DNA from: Alphaproteobacteria bacterium
GTDB lineage: Bacteria; Pseudomonadota; Alphaproteobacteria; SHVZ01
Direction of reading: 5' to 3'
Assembly (NCBI GenBank): GCA_009694025.1
Contig: SHVZ01000012.1
Location: 1-49,220, forward strand
Length of the DNA stretch: 49,220 nucleotides
Within the stretch, counting starts at the first letter, position 1, and every line of letters begins with the position of its first letter. Both the position numbers and the translations under genes were made by a program. The notes beneath the pieces were generated by a model. The model did no database searches. It had not been told where the DNA came from and saw only the letters and a list, made by a program, of their open reading frames with translations. Shown piece by piece: positions 7,343 through 16,787 of this stretch.

Positions 7343-7675
7343 TCAGCGGCCCGGCGGACGATAGGATTTCGACGCCTTGCCGGCCTTGCGCATCGCCTTC
7401 ACCGCCTCGGGCATGGTGAGGAGCGGCGTCGTCTGCACGTGGGTGAAGGCGCCGGAGGATCCGGTCAGCATGGCGGCGGCGGCGGCCGTCAGGTTGTCCG
7501 GCATCTCGGCGATGACGACCGCGTCGTGCGGCCCGAGCGCGAAGTAGTAGTCCTTCAGCCGGCCGCCGACGGCGCGCAGCGCCTTGTCCGCGGCGCGGCG
7601 CCGATCCTCGGGCTTGGCGACCAGCTTCCTCGTCGTCTCGGCGGCGAAGCTGAAGCTCAACAGATAATGGGCCAC
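7343..7675 (-). CDS. GYD-domain protein
   Basis: This small protein of about 110 residues begins AHYLLSFSFAAETTRKLVAKPEDRRRAADKALRAVGG and continues with KDYYFALGPHDAVVIAEMPDN. That is the GYD-domain pattern, with Gly-Asp-Tyr replaced by GPHD. The biochemical role of the family is unknown. The start is chosen at a GTG (7675) preceded by GGGAGG five bases upstream. A longer in-frame ATG version starting at 7795 adds a low-complexity extension lacking family similarity. The gene is divergent from the cyclase gene at 7816. Confidence 0.8.
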   Translation of the reverse strand: MAHYLLSFSFAAETTRKLVAKPEDRRRAADKALRAVGGRLKDYYFALGPHDAVVIAEMPDNLTAAAAAMLTGSSGAFTHVQTTPLLTMPEAVKAMRKAGKASKSYRPPGR

Positions 7676-7815
7676 GCGAACCTCCCTGTTTGCCGTCTCG
7701 TCGCAGTCGCGCGCGGGGCCGGCACTGCCGAACGCGGCGCGTGAACAGTCTTTCCCATCGATTGGCGAATGTCCACGATATGCCCTAATCTTCACCGAAA
7801 TCCGGGTCCGGGGGG

Positions 7816-9581
7816 ATGGTGGCGGAGGATCGCGCCAGGAGGCGGCTCGCGGCCATCGTCGCGGCCGATGTCGCCGGCTATAGCCGTCTCGTCGGCGCGG
7901 ACGAGGAGGGGACGCTGGCGCGTCTCAAGGCGCTCAGGCGCGAGCTGGTCGATCCGAAGATCGCCGAGCATTCCGGACGCATCGTCAATACCACCGGCGA
8001 CGGCCTCCTGATCGAGTTCGGAAGCGCCGTCGATGCGTTTCGCTGCGTCCTCGAGATCCAGCGCGCCATGACGTCGCGCGAGAGCGGTCTGCCCGAGAAC
8101 CGGCGCCTCGCCTTCCGCATCGGCGTCAACGTCGGCGACATCGTCGTCGACGGCGAGGACATCCTCGGCGACGGCGTCAACGTCGCGGCAAGGCTGGAGC
8201 AGCTCGCCGAGCCGGGTGGCATCTGCATCTCCGCCCGCGCCTACGAGGACGTCCGCGGCCGGCTCGACCTCGACGTCCAGGATATCGGCGAGCAGACCTT
8301 GAAGAACATCGAGCGCCCCATCCGCGTCTACCGCATCGCCGTCCATGCTGCCGGTGCCACGCCCCCCATCCCGCGCTGTCGCTCCCGGACAAGCCCTCGA
8401 TCGCCGTGCTGCCGTTCCAGAACATGTCGGGCGATCCCGAGCAGGATTATTTCTGCGACGGCCTGGTCGAGGATGTGATCACCGCGCTGTCACGCTTCCA
8501 CTGGCTCTTCGTCATCGCCCGAAACTCGTCATTTGCGTACAAGGGCCGGAACGTCGACGTGAAGCGCGTGTCGCGCGAGCTCGGTGTCCGCTACGTGCTC
8601 GAAGGCTCGGTGAGGAAGTCGGGCCAGAAGGTCCGCATCACCGGCCAGCTCATCGACGGCACGACCGGCGCGCACCTCTGGGCCGACCGCTTCGACGGCA
8701 CCCTCGAAGACATCTTCGACCTGCAGGACCAGGTGACGATGAGCGTGGTCGGCGCGATCGAGCCGAAGCTCAGGCAGGCGGAGATCGAGCGGGCCAGGCG
8801 GAAGCCCACGGAAAACTTGGATGCCTATGATTGCTACCTGCGCGGCGTCGCTCGCATGCCGGAAAGAAATCGCCAAGCCATGGACGATGCGCTGGCATTC
8901 TTCAGCCGGGCGACGGAGCTGGATTCCAACTACGCCGCCGCCTATGGCATGTCGGCATGGTGTCTAGTATCGCGACGAGTGAATGGATGGACGACGGATC
9001 CGGCAGGAGAGGCGCGGGAAGTCCAACGGCTCGTCGAGCGGGCAACGAAGACGGGGCGCGACGATCCGATTGCACTTTACACGTCCGGATGGGCTCTCGC
9101 CTACGTGCTCCACGATCTCGACGACGGAGCGGAGCTCATCGAACGCGCGCTCGAACTCAATCCCAATGTCGCCGCCGCCTGGGGCGCCAGCGCATACGTC
9201 CAGACCTACCTCGGCCGACCGCAGATCGGAATCGACCACGCAGCGAGAGCGTTGCGACTGAGCCCACGCGATCCATTGAATTTTTCGAGCATCAATGCCA
9301 TGAGCCTGGCCTACCTCCTGATGGGGCGCTACGCCGATGCAGCGGCATGTGCGCAGAAATCGCTGCAGGAACATTCCGAATCGATGTCGGCGCTGAGAAT
9401 CGGCGCTGCCTCCAACGCGCTTCTCGGACGGACGGAGGATGCACGAAAACTTGCGATGCGGGCTCTTGCGGTAGATCCCGGACTCACTCTTGCCAAAGTC
9501 AGGGGTTTGATCCCTCTCCGTCGGCCCGAGGACATGGATCGGTACCTGGAAGGCTTGCGCATGGCGGGTCTGCCCGAATGA
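7816..9581 (+). pseudogene. Class III adenylate/guanylate cyclase-TPR protein, frameshifted
   Basis: The first 190 or so residues form a class III nucleotide cyclase domain, with metal-binding aspartates in IVAADVAGYS (Asp18) and NTTGDGLL (Asp62) and the transition-state NVAAR motif. The frame then breaks in a run of six C at 8362-8367. The continuation, from LPFQNMSGDPEQDYFCDGLVEDV, is in another frame: a TolB-N-like domain, then TPR-like helices to 9581. Restoring one base gives 588 residues, exactly the length of the paralogue at 41527-43293, so the lesion is a single deletion. Such proteins are thought to make cAMP or cGMP under control of their C-terminal modules. If the lesion is real, the N-terminal cyclase domain could still be made alone. 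Confidence 0.87.
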
Positions 9582-9609
9582 CCGGCGCCGCACCGCGCGG
9601 CCCCCCCCC

Positions 9610-9891
9610 TCACCCGACCTCGACGTCCTCCCAGAAGCCGAAGCGGTCGGCGACCTGGCTCATCTTGGGCAGCGGCGCCTCGTAGCTCCAGGCGGCGCGC
9701 TCGTGGCGCTCGCCGTCGACCACCACGTCGTAGAACCGGACGCCGTGCGGGCATTCGTTGTCGGACTCGTTCTTCGGCGCCTGCTTCAGCCAGTCGGTGC
9801 GCACGGATGCCCGCGGGAAGTAGTGGTATCCCCCGACCTCGACCGTGTCGCTGCTGTCGGCCAGCACGCGCCCCTTGATGACCGCCTTCAT
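9610..9891 (-). CDS. DUF427 domain protein
   Basis: This 93-residue protein has the DUF427 (PF04248) pattern: KAVIKGRVLADSSDTVEVGGYHYFPRASVR with the conserved Tyr-His-Tyr-Phe-Pro, then a strand with RFYDVVVDGE and the closing WSYEAPLPKMSQVADRFGFWEDVEV. The function of the family is unknown. The gene is complete, with an ATG at 9891, and lies convergent to the frameshifted cyclase with a gap of under 30 bp. Confidence 0.88.
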   Translation of the reverse strand: MKAVIKGRVLADSSDTVEVGGYHYFPRASVRTDWLKQAPKNESDNECPHGVRFYDVVVDGERHERAAWSYEAPLPKMSQVADRFGFWEDVEVG

Positions 9892-9952
9892 GCCCCGATC
9901 CTCCGTTCGCGTTGGAGCCGTATCCGATCAGAAGAAATCACGTCGGTCGACT

Positions 9953-10095
9953 CCCTCCCCCGCGCGTGAGCGCGGGGGAGGGCGGGGTGGGGGCCGAGCG
10001 TAGCGAGGATCAGCGGGTTCGGCCGCACCGATATACCTCGCTTCGCTCGGCCCCCACCCTGCCCTCCCCCGGCTTCGCCGCGAGAGGGTTCCGAA
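9953..10095. repeat. GC-rich palindromic repeat (BIME/REP-like), copy 1
   Basis: Two 35-base arms (9974-10008 and 10036-10070) are reverse complements with about two mismatches and form a large stem. The outer flanks form smaller hairpins, such as the 13-bp stem CCCTCCCCCGCGC with GCGCGGGGGAGGG. The right end is GAGGGTTCCGAA. It is closely related to the repeat at 39082-39223. It lies two bases beyond the stop codon of the penicillin-acylase gene, so it may end or stabilise that transcript. Confidence 0.85.
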
Positions 10096-10096
10096 G

Positions 10097-12319
10097 TCAG
10101 GCCGGCGCGATCTCCGTCCGGCTCTCGAGATCGGCCTCGATGTCCGAGCGCTTCAGGTGCACCACGTGGTAGGCGCCCGCGAGGAAGGGCTCGAACTGGT
10201 CGCGGTAGTGCCTGGAGCCGGGGACGCCGGAATTGCCGATGTTCTGCACGGCGCGGAACGAGGTCGGCTTGGCGAAGTCGACGACGATCCGGTATTCGGC
10301 GCCGGATGACGCCGCGTGCGGCGGCAGCTCGCCGCCCATGTTGCGGACCGTGTGCGAGCCGCCGTCGGCCGGTTTCGGCCCGACGTCGAAGCTGGCGGCG
10401 TTGTCCGCGGCCGACAGCGGATGCTTCCAGTGCGCGACGTGGATCGCGCCCCAGGCCCACTTCTTCGCATCCGCGCCGAGACGCTTCTTCAAGGTCGCCA
10501 TCGCCTGCCTCGCCACCGTCGCCGCCTCGGCGGCGACGCCGGTCTTGAAGTACTTGGTCGCCGGCTTGGCCAGCAGGTGGAAGGCGAGATTGGTCTGCTG
10601 CATGGTGAGGTCGAGCAGCCGCTCCGGCAGGTGCTCGGAGAGCACGCGCCGCTGCCAGTGGAACATGAAGGTCTCGAACACCGTCGGCGCGATGCCGCTG
10701 GTGGTGTAGCGGAAGTCCCAGCCCTTCAGCGCATCGGCCACCGCCTTGGCGTCGGCGTCCTTGGAGCCGGCGAGCGCCTTCAGGAGATGCGGGACCGTCC
10801 GCTCGGCGCGCACGCTCTTGACGTCGTTCTGGAGCTTGACCGTCGCGTCCGCGTCCCACTTGCCCGCGGCGAAGGCTTGGTCGATGCGGATGGCGCGATG
10901 CGCCTGGGAATAGGCGCCGTAGAGAACGTGCGGGTAGTTCGGCGGCACCGCCCGCTGATTGGCGGAAGCGACGTAGCCGCGCTTCGGATTGTACGAATAC
11001 GGCAGCCCATCGAAGGGGACGTAGCCGGTCCAGCGGTCCTCGGGGTTGTCGGCGTCGCGGAGCCCGTGGGTGACGCGGCCGCGCACCGGCACGCGCCCGG
11101 CCATCTGATAGCCGACATTGCCCTTGGCATCGGCGTAGACGAAGTTGAAGACCGCGCCCGCCCAGTCGCGGAGCGCGTTCCTGAAGCCCTTGAAGTCCTT
11201 GGCGCGGCTCAAGCCGATGCTGGCGCGGAGATCGTCGAGATGCTCCATGCTCGACCAGCGGAGCGAGATCGGCGGATGGCCCTTGGGCTCGACCAGCGTC
11301 ACCAGGTCGTTGACGACGGGCCCGCGCACGGTCGAGCGCACGGTCAGCCTTTGCGCCTTCTCGCCGCGGACGGGGATGGTGACCTGGCGCTCCTCGAACT
11401 TGCGCCAGACGTCGCCGTCGCGATAGCGGCTCTTGTCCTTGGGATCGACCTCCTCGCGGTAGAGGTCGCGGGTCGACGCCATGTTGTTGGTGATCGCCCA
11501 GGCGATCTTGCCGTTCGATCCCCACCACAGGCCCGGGAAGCCCGGATGGCCGGAGCCGGCGGCATCGTCCTCGGGCCCGTGCAGGCCGTACTCGTACCAG
11601 CTCGACGGAATCCAGAACGGCTGATGCGGATCGCCCGCCAGCACCGCCTTGCCCGAGCGCGTGATGCGGCCGGAGGCGGCCCAGTTGTTGGAGCCGGTCT
11701 GGTCGTCGCTGCCGGCCATCAGCGAGCCGCCGTCGGGCAGGATCACGCGCTCGGCCGCTTCCGGCGTCAGGTAGAGCTCGCGCAGCGGCTCCGGCAGCAG
11801 CTTCGCCGCCTCGGCGGCGAGCAGGCGATCGATGCGGCCGTTCAACGACCACCAGAATCCCCGCGCGATCGCCACCACGTCGCCGACGCTGAAGGGCTCG
11901 GGCGCATAGTTCAGCAGCTTGAACTCCGGCGGCAGTTTCTTCCCGAAAATCTCGATCTGCCGGTTGATGCCGGAAACGAAGGCGGCGACGGTCTGGTAGG
12001 TCTTGCCGTCGAGCTTGGCCGGCTCGCTCGCGGCGATCAGGTCGATGCCGACGGTGAGGTTGGCGATGTCGCTCGCGACATAGGCCGGCCCCATGACCTC
12101 CGCCTGGCGGCCGAGCGCGCGGCGGCGGAGCCGGTCCATCTGCCAGAGCCGGTCCTCCGCCATCACCAATCCTAGGCCGAAGAAGAGATCGGATGTGGAC
12201 CCGGCGTAGATGTGGGGAATGCCGGCGCGGTCGCGCAGGATCTCGACCTTGCCCTTGACCGCACCGGTCAGGCGCGTGGCGGCGGAGCGAACTGGGGAGC
12301 GAACGTCGTCGGGGGCCAT
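10097..12319 (-). CDS. Penicillin acylase family protein (Ntn hydrolase)
   Basis: This amidohydrolase of about 740 residues belongs to the penicillin/AHL acylase family, which cleaves N-acyl bonds after autocatalytic processing. The alpha-chain region starts VEILRDRAGIPHIYAGS. The beta-chain begins at the nucleophile serine in SNNWAASGR (Ser210 from the chosen start). GDPHQPFWIPSSWYEYGLHG and later GYQMAGRVPVRG and YSYNPKRGYVASANQ are also family-typical. I chose the ATG at 12319; a TTG at 12382 would overlap the upstream gene by 11 bp. No signal peptide is evident with either start, unusual for a family that is usually periplasmic. It is probably co-transcribed with the secreted haem-motif protein upstream. 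The substrate is unknown. Confidence 0.9.
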   Translation of the reverse strand: MAPDDVRSPVRSAATRLTGAVKGKVEILRDRAGIPHIYAGSTSDLFFGLGLVMAEDRLWQMDRLRRRALGRQAEVMGPAYVASDIANLTVGIDLIAASEPAKLDGKTYQTVAAFVSGINRQIEIFGKKLPPEFKLLNYAPEPFSVGDVVAIARGFWWSLNGRIDRLLAAEAAKLLPEPLRELYLTPEAAERVILPDGGSLMAGSDDQTGSNNWAASGRITRSGKAVLAGDPHQPFWIPSSWYEYGLHGPEDDAAGSGHPGFPGLWWGSNGKIAWAITNNMASTRDLYREEVDPKDKSRYRDGDVWRKFEERQVTIPVRGEKAQRLTVRSTVRGPVVNDLVTLVEPKGHPPISLRWSSMEHLDDLRASIGLSRAKDFKGFRNALRDWAGAVFNFVYADAKGNVGYQMAGRVPVRGRVTHGLRDADNPEDRWTGYVPFDGLPYSYNPKRGYVASANQRAVPPNYPHVLYGAYSQAHRAIRIDQAFAAGKWDADATVKLQNDVKSVRAERTVPHLLKALAGSKDADAKAVADALKGWDFRYTTSGIAPTVFETFMFHWQRRVLSEHLPERLLDLTMQQTNLAFHLLAKPATKYFKTGVAAEAATVARQAMATLKKRLGADAKKWAWGAIHVAHWKHPLSAADNAASFDVGPKPADGGSHTVRNMGGELPPHAASSGAEYRIVVDFAKPTSFRAVQNIGNSGVPGSRHYRDQFEPFLAGAYHVVHLKRSDIEADLESRTEIAPA

Positions 12320-12371
12320 GGCAGATCCATCGGATTGGGGAGGGAATGCCCAACCTTGATCCCGTTGGCCC

Positions 12372-14501
12372 TCACCGCACAAGCGGATCCGGCCGGAGCT
12401 GGAAATGCACGACCCGGGGCCTGGACCCCTTGCCGCCTTCCATCAGCCAGGGCGTGCGGTCGCCTGAGGTGGTCCAGAGGCCGCGGCCCTTCCAGCCGGC
12501 GTTCGGGTCGTCGATGCGGCCGTCGAAGCCCTTGGCGTAGAAGCCCAGGGGATAGGGGACGCGGAGCACGATCGTCTTCCCGTCCTTGAGCGCGATCAGG
12601 CCGTCGTTGAGGTTGCCGGTCGACATCGGCACGTTCTCGCCCAAGCCGAAGGTGTCGTGCTGATCGACCCAGGTGTAATAGCTGGACTCGGCCGAGTTCT
12701 CGCCGATCCCCTCGAAGCCCGGGCCCGGATACTGGAAGAACGCCCAGCCTTCCGGGCAATGGTCGCCGGTCGCCGTGGGCCCGTTCAGGACCTTGCACTT
12801 GCGGCGGTCGAAGCTGCCGAGATGGCCGCTCGCCAGCGACACCCAGACGACGCCGTTCCGGTCGATGTCGCCGCCGCGGACGCCGAAGCCCGGCTTCGGC
12901 ACGTTGTAGACCTCGGCCAGCGCGGTTGCCGGCGGGTTCGGGCCGGGATCGAGGCGGATGACCGCGCCGGGACGCCCCGTCATCTGGGCCCCGAGCGCGG
13001 CCGAAGCGCCCCAGATCGAGCCGTCGACGGGGCTCGGCATCACCGCGTAGAAGCCGGTGGCGATGCGCTTGTCCTTGGCCGGATCGACCGGCCGGTCGGG
13101 CTCGACATAGTCGTCGCGCCGGCCGTTGCCGTTGGTGTCCAGCACCAGCGCGGTCCAGCCCTGGGACTTCGCCGCGTCGCCGGTCTCCTCGAACATCTTG
13201 GCGTTGACCCAGCCGACCACGGGACCGCCGCCGGAAGTCCACAGCGTGTCGTTGGCGTCGTAGCCGAATTGCAGGTGATGGGTCCCGAAGCAGGTGTCGA
13301 CGAAGCGGTAGGCCATCGTCTTCGGATCGAGGATGGTCAGTTGCCGGTTGGTGCGCTCGAGCGGGAACAGCTTCGCCGACGGGTGATCCGAGCCCCGCTT
13401 GCAGAAGGCCGGGTTGTCGGCGTCGCGAAAGCGCGCGGCGAACCACACCTTTCCGTGCCTGTCGAACATGCCGTTGTGGTTGTTGGCCTTGGTGTCCCAG
13501 ATCTTCTCCTCGCCCCAGTAGGGCGACGGCGCCAGCACCTTGTCGCTGGCGGCATGTCCGGGCCCCAGCGCCTCCTTGGTCGCGGGGTCGCGCACCGGCG
13601 CCTTGAAGGTCGAGACGGTATGCGTCCTCGGATCGAGGATCGGGAAGAGGTCGGTCGAGTATTCGGGCGAGCCGAACAGCGGTCCCCAGGCATTGACCGT
13701 GGGATATCGGCGATCCGAGGCGATCAGGTCATGGAGGTAGGCCTTCTCGCTGCCCCATTCCCAGGACGTCACGACGATGTTGCGCTCGACCCCCTCCGGC
13801 CGTTTCGGGCGGGCGTGCGGCAGCTCGCCCCTGGCGATGCGGTCGGTCCAGTCGCCGAAATACTTGAAGGGAACGCCGCCGAGCGGCCCGGCGAGCTGGT
13901 TCACCATCTGCTCGCCCGACTGGCCGGCCTGGACGCGGCGGATCCAGGCCTCCTCGCCGGACGCGAACTCGCCGAAGGCCGCGGGGATGGTCCGCGTCGA
14001 CTTCTGCCCGAGCTGGTGGCAGCCGATGCAGCCATTGTTCTTCATCGCGTTCAGCCACGCGGTCTGCGTCACGCCTTCGGGGATGTCGCCCTTGCCGCCG
14101 AACTCCGAGGCCGGAGGGATCTTCAGCATCGAATACCAGTAGATCGCCGGATAGACCTCGGCCGCCGCCTTGGCGTCCGGCGCCGGCACGGCGGCGAGGT
14201 CGACCGTGCGGCCGGGCTCGACCCGCTGCTTGGATGAATCGACCAGGCCGTATCCCCGGACCCAGACGCTGTAGGCCGCCTTCGGCAGATCCGGCACCAG
14301 GTAACGGCCCCGGTCGTCGGTGACGACGATGCGGGCGAACTTGGTCGGGAGGTCGGCGGTCTCGGCGATCACCCAGACCCCCGCCTCCGGCCCGTTCGGC
14401 CCGCTGACGACGCCGCCGATCTCGCCGGGCCCGACCGAGAGCTGGGCCAAGGCCGGGGCGGCGATGAGAAGGGTCGCGAGCGCGAGAGCGCCTGGGATCA
14501 T
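12372..14501 (-). CDS. Secreted carboxypeptidase-regulatory-like / c-type haem / beta-propeller protein
   Basis: This 709-residue protein has a Sec signal peptide (residues 1-19, ending APALA-Q). Residues about 25-90 look like a carboxypeptidase regulatory (transthyretin-like) domain: GGVVSGPNGPEAGVWVIAET and DDRGRYLVPDLP. A single CIGCH motif (Cys158, Cys161, His162) predicts covalent haem c attachment. The rest has repeated strands (KIWDTKANNHNGMFDRHGKVWFAA, GGDIDRNGVVWVSLASGHLG) suggesting an NHL/SMP-30-like propeller. It should be periplasmic. The function is unknown; a redox or lactonase-like role with the acylase encoded 52 bp downstream is an inference. Its start faces the cupin gene. 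Confidence 0.75.
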   Translation of the reverse strand: MIPGALALATLLIAAPALAQLSVGPGEIGGVVSGPNGPEAGVWVIAETADLPTKFARIVVTDDRGRYLVPDLPKAAYSVWVRGYGLVDSSKQRVEPGRTVDLAAVPAPDAKAAAEVYPAIYWYSMLKIPPASEFGGKGDIPEGVTQTAWLNAMKNNGCIGCHQLGQKSTRTIPAAFGEFASGEEAWIRRVQAGQSGEQMVNQLAGPLGGVPFKYFGDWTDRIARGELPHARPKRPEGVERNIVVTSWEWGSEKAYLHDLIASDRRYPTVNAWGPLFGSPEYSTDLFPILDPRTHTVSTFKAPVRDPATKEALGPGHAASDKVLAPSPYWGEEKIWDTKANNHNGMFDRHGKVWFAARFRDADNPAFCKRGSDHPSAKLFPLERTNRQLTILDPKTMAYRFVDTCFGTHHLQFGYDANDTLWTSGGGPVVGWVNAKMFEETGDAAKSQGWTALVLDTNGNGRRDDYVEPDRPVDPAKDKRIATGFYAVMPSPVDGSIWGASAALGAQMTGRPGAVIRLDPGPNPPATALAEVYNVPKPGFGVRGGDIDRNGVVWVSLASGHLGSFDRRKCKVLNGPTATGDHCPEGWAFFQYPGPGFEGIGENSAESSYYTWVDQHDTFGLGENVPMSTGNLNDGLIALKDGKTIVLRVPYPLGFYAKGFDGRIDDPNAGWKGRGLWTTSGDRTPWLMEGGKGSRPRVVHFQLRPDPLVR

Positions 14502-14628
14502 CGGAGGCTCCTTGGATGCGGCCGAGCTGGCACGATGGAAACCCGCCTCGATGCTGCGCTATTGGGAATTGCCGCACAAGCGGCCGGCCGGCAATATTGC
14601 GGAGAGCGAGCATGACGGAGAAACGTCG

Positions 14629-15099
14629 ATGACCAAGCCATCGGGCTACGACCCGAAATCGCTGCCGGAAAGCAACTCGACGAGCTATCCCGAGCCCTTT
14701 CGGGCCGGCGTCGTCAAGCGCTGGACGCGCCGCCTCGGCGACCACGCGGGCCTCGAGAACTTCGGCGTCAACCTGACGCGGATCGAGCCGGGCGGCATGT
14801 CGTCCCATCGCCACTGGCATCTGAAGCAGGACGAGTTCGTCTATGTGCTGGAGGGCGAGGCCGCGCTGGTGACCGACGCCGGCGAGGAGGTGCTCAAGCC
14901 GGGCATGTGCGCCGCCTTTCCGGCCGGCACGAAGAACGGCCACCACTTCCTCAACCGCTCCCGGACGGACCTGCTGCTGCTCGTCGTCGGCGACCGCACG
15001 CCGAACGAGGAGGCTGGGTATCCGGACATCGACCTGCACCTCACCACCGACGCCGCCGGCAAGTTCCGCTTCACCCACAAGGACGGCACGCCCTACTGA
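14629..15099 (+). CDS. Cupin-domain protein
   Basis: This 156-residue single-domain cupin carries the metal-binding motif 1 GGMSSHRHWHLKQDEFVYVLEG (shown in overlapping parts), with His60, His62 or His64 and Glu69, and motif 2 around PAGTKNGHHFLN with His105. The start ATG at 14629 has GGAG eight bases upstream; the longer open frame upstream has no family similarity. Cupins of this type include sugar isomerases and small dioxygenases or binding proteins, so no reaction is assigned. It begins a plus-strand run with the RidA and efflux genes, divergent from the haem-motif gene. Confidence 0.85.
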   Translation: MTKPSGYDPKSLPESNSTSYPEPFRAGVVKRWTRRLGDHAGLENFGVNLTRIEPGGMSSHRHWHLKQDEFVYVLEGEAALVTDAGEEVLKPGMCAAFPAGTKNGHHFLNRSRTDLLLLVVGDRTPNEEAGYPDIDLHLTTDAAGKFRFTHKDGTPY

Positions 15100-15144
15100 C
15101 GGTTTATGCTCTAGACTGGAGCACCCCTTCCGACACGAGCCTCC

Positions 15145-15525
15145 ATGACCGCGAGCGACATAAAGCGCATCCCCAACAAGGCCCTGCCGTCGAAGTCGGC
15201 GGTCGCGATCTATCGCTTTCCCGGCGGCGGCTTCCTTTGGGCGGTCGCCACCTCGCCCGACAAGACGCTCGACATCGCAGGGCAGACGCTGGGCGCGCTC
15301 GGCGTCCTCGACGGCTATCTCAAGGACGCCGGCCTCGACCGCACGCGCATCGTCAAGGCCGAGATCGTCGTCACCGACCACGACAACAAGCCGGACTTCG
15401 ACCGCGCCTGGGCGAGCTGGATGCCGGACGGGCACGGCCCCGTCCGCTCCTTCGTCCAGTCGGCGATGCCGGCGGGCGATCTGGTCGAGATCATCATCAC
15501 CGCCGCCCTTCCCGGCGGCGCCTGA
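15145..15525 (+). CDS. RidA family protein (YjgF/YER057c/UK114)
   Basis: This 126-residue protein has the RidA family layout: AVAIYRFPGGGFLWAVATSPD, a DIAGQTLGALGVLDGYLKDAGLDRTRIVKAEIVVTD core helix-strand, and the C-terminal MPAGDLVEIIITAALP strand. RidA proteins are trimers that hydrolyse reactive enamine or imine intermediates, or act in catabolic variants. The usual catalytic arginine region is not well conserved here, so deaminase activity is uncertain. It lies 45 bp after the cupin gene. Confidence 0.85.
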   Translation: MTASDIKRIPNKALPSKSAVAIYRFPGGGFLWAVATSPDKTLDIAGQTLGALGVLDGYLKDAGLDRTRIVKAEIVVTDHDNKPDFDRAWASWMPDGHGPVRSFVQSAMPAGDLVEIIITAALPGGA

Positions 15526-15557
15526 CCGTCGGCGACGACGACGACAAGAAAAAGAAG

Positions 15558-16769
15558 ATGCTCCACCGCGACAGCCGCCGCCTCATCGTGCTGCTCGGCG
15601 CGCTCACCGCCGTCGGCCCGTTCACCACCGACACCTACCTGCCGTCGATGCCGGCGATCCGCGATTTCTTCCAAGTCGACATGGCGGCGGTGCAGCTCAC
15701 CTTGAGCCTCGCCTTCGTCGGCGGCGCCGTCGGCCAGCTCTTCTATGGGCCCCTCTCCGACCGCTTCGGCCGCCGGCCGCTGCTGATCGGCGGGCTCGCG
15801 CTCTATGTCGCGGCGTCCGTCGCCTGCCTTTTTGCCCAGTCGATCGAGCAGCTCATCGCCGCTCGCTTCCTTCAGGTCTTCGGCTCGATCTGCGCCCCCG
15901 TTCTGGCCCGCGCCATGGTGCGCGACCTGCACGAGCGCGAGGCGGCCGCCCGCATGCTGGCGCCGATGGGCCTGGTGCTGAGCCTGGGGCCGATCCTGGC
16001 GCCGATCATCGGCGGCGTGCTCCAGGCCAACTTCGGCTGGCGGGCGAGCTTCGTCTTCGTGACGGGCTACGGGCTCGCGCTCCTCGTCATGGTTTCGCTG
16101 TTCTTAGGCGAGTCCGTCCGCGACAAGGATGCCGAGGCGCTCCGCCCGGGGCGCCTCGCCCGCACCTTCGCCCTGCTCATGCGAAGCCGCGTGTTCGTCG
16201 GCTACGGGCTGGTCAATTGCTTCCTGTTCGGCGGCCTCGGCGGCTACCTCTCCGGCGTCGCCTTCGTCGTCATCCAGGTGCTGGGCGTGCCGACCCAGTA
16301 TTTCGGCCTGGTGTTCGGCACCATCATGCTCGGCAGCCTCGCCGGCTACACCGTCTCGGGCCGGCTGGTGATGCGCCTCGGCCTCGACCGGACCCTCGAG
16401 ATCGGCGTGACCGGCGTGGCGCTGTCCGGCCTCCTGCTCGCCGCCTTGGCCTTCTCCGGCGTCGTCCACGTGGCGGCGCTGGTCATCCCGATGATGCTCT
16501 ACATGGGCTGCTTCTCCCTGAGCGGTCCCCAGGCGGTCGCCGGCGCGCTGACGCCGTTTCCGCGCGCCGCGGGCGCGGCCTCCTCGCTGATGGGGTTCTT
16601 CCAGTCGCTGACCAGCGCCTCGGTCGGCATGGGGGTCGCGCTCGCCTTCGACGGCACGCCCCGCGCGCTCGCCGGGTTCGTCTGCCTGATGGGTCTCCTG
16701 ACGCTCGCCGCCTATGTCCTGATCGTCCGCCGGATTCCCGACGCCGAGCGCCGCCACATCCACGCCTGA
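15558..16769 (+). CDS. Bcr/CflA-type MFS multidrug efflux transporter
   Basis: This 403-residue inner-membrane protein has about twelve hydrophobic segments and the MFS motif GPLSDRFGRRPLL between helices 2 and 3. The N-terminal GALTAVGPFTTDTYLPSMPAI stretch is the signature of the Bcr/CflA subfamily of drug/proton antiporters. The start at 15558 immediately precedes the LHRDSRRLIVLLGAL segment and lies 32 bp after the RidA gene. Cargo cannot be read from the sequence; bicyclomycin, chloramphenicol and dipeptides are known for relatives. Confidence 0.92.
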   Translation: MLHRDSRRLIVLLGALTAVGPFTTDTYLPSMPAIRDFFQVDMAAVQLTLSLAFVGGAVGQLFYGPLSDRFGRRPLLIGGLALYVAASVACLFAQSIEQLIAARFLQVFGSICAPVLARAMVRDLHEREAAARMLAPMGLVLSLGPILAPIIGGVLQANFGWRASFVFVTGYGLALLVMVSLFLGESVRDKDAEALRPGRLARTFALLMRSRVFVGYGLVNCFLFGGLGGYLSGVAFVVIQVLGVPTQYFGLVFGTIMLGSLAGYTVSGRLVMRLGLDRTLEIGVTGVALSGLLLAALAFSGVVHVAALVIPMMLYMGCFSLSGPQAVAGALTPFPRAAGAASSLMGFFQSLTSASVGMGVALAFDGTPRALAGFVCLMGLLTLAAYVLIVRRIPDAERRHIHA

Positions 16770-16787
16770 GCGCCGACGGGCTGCGCT

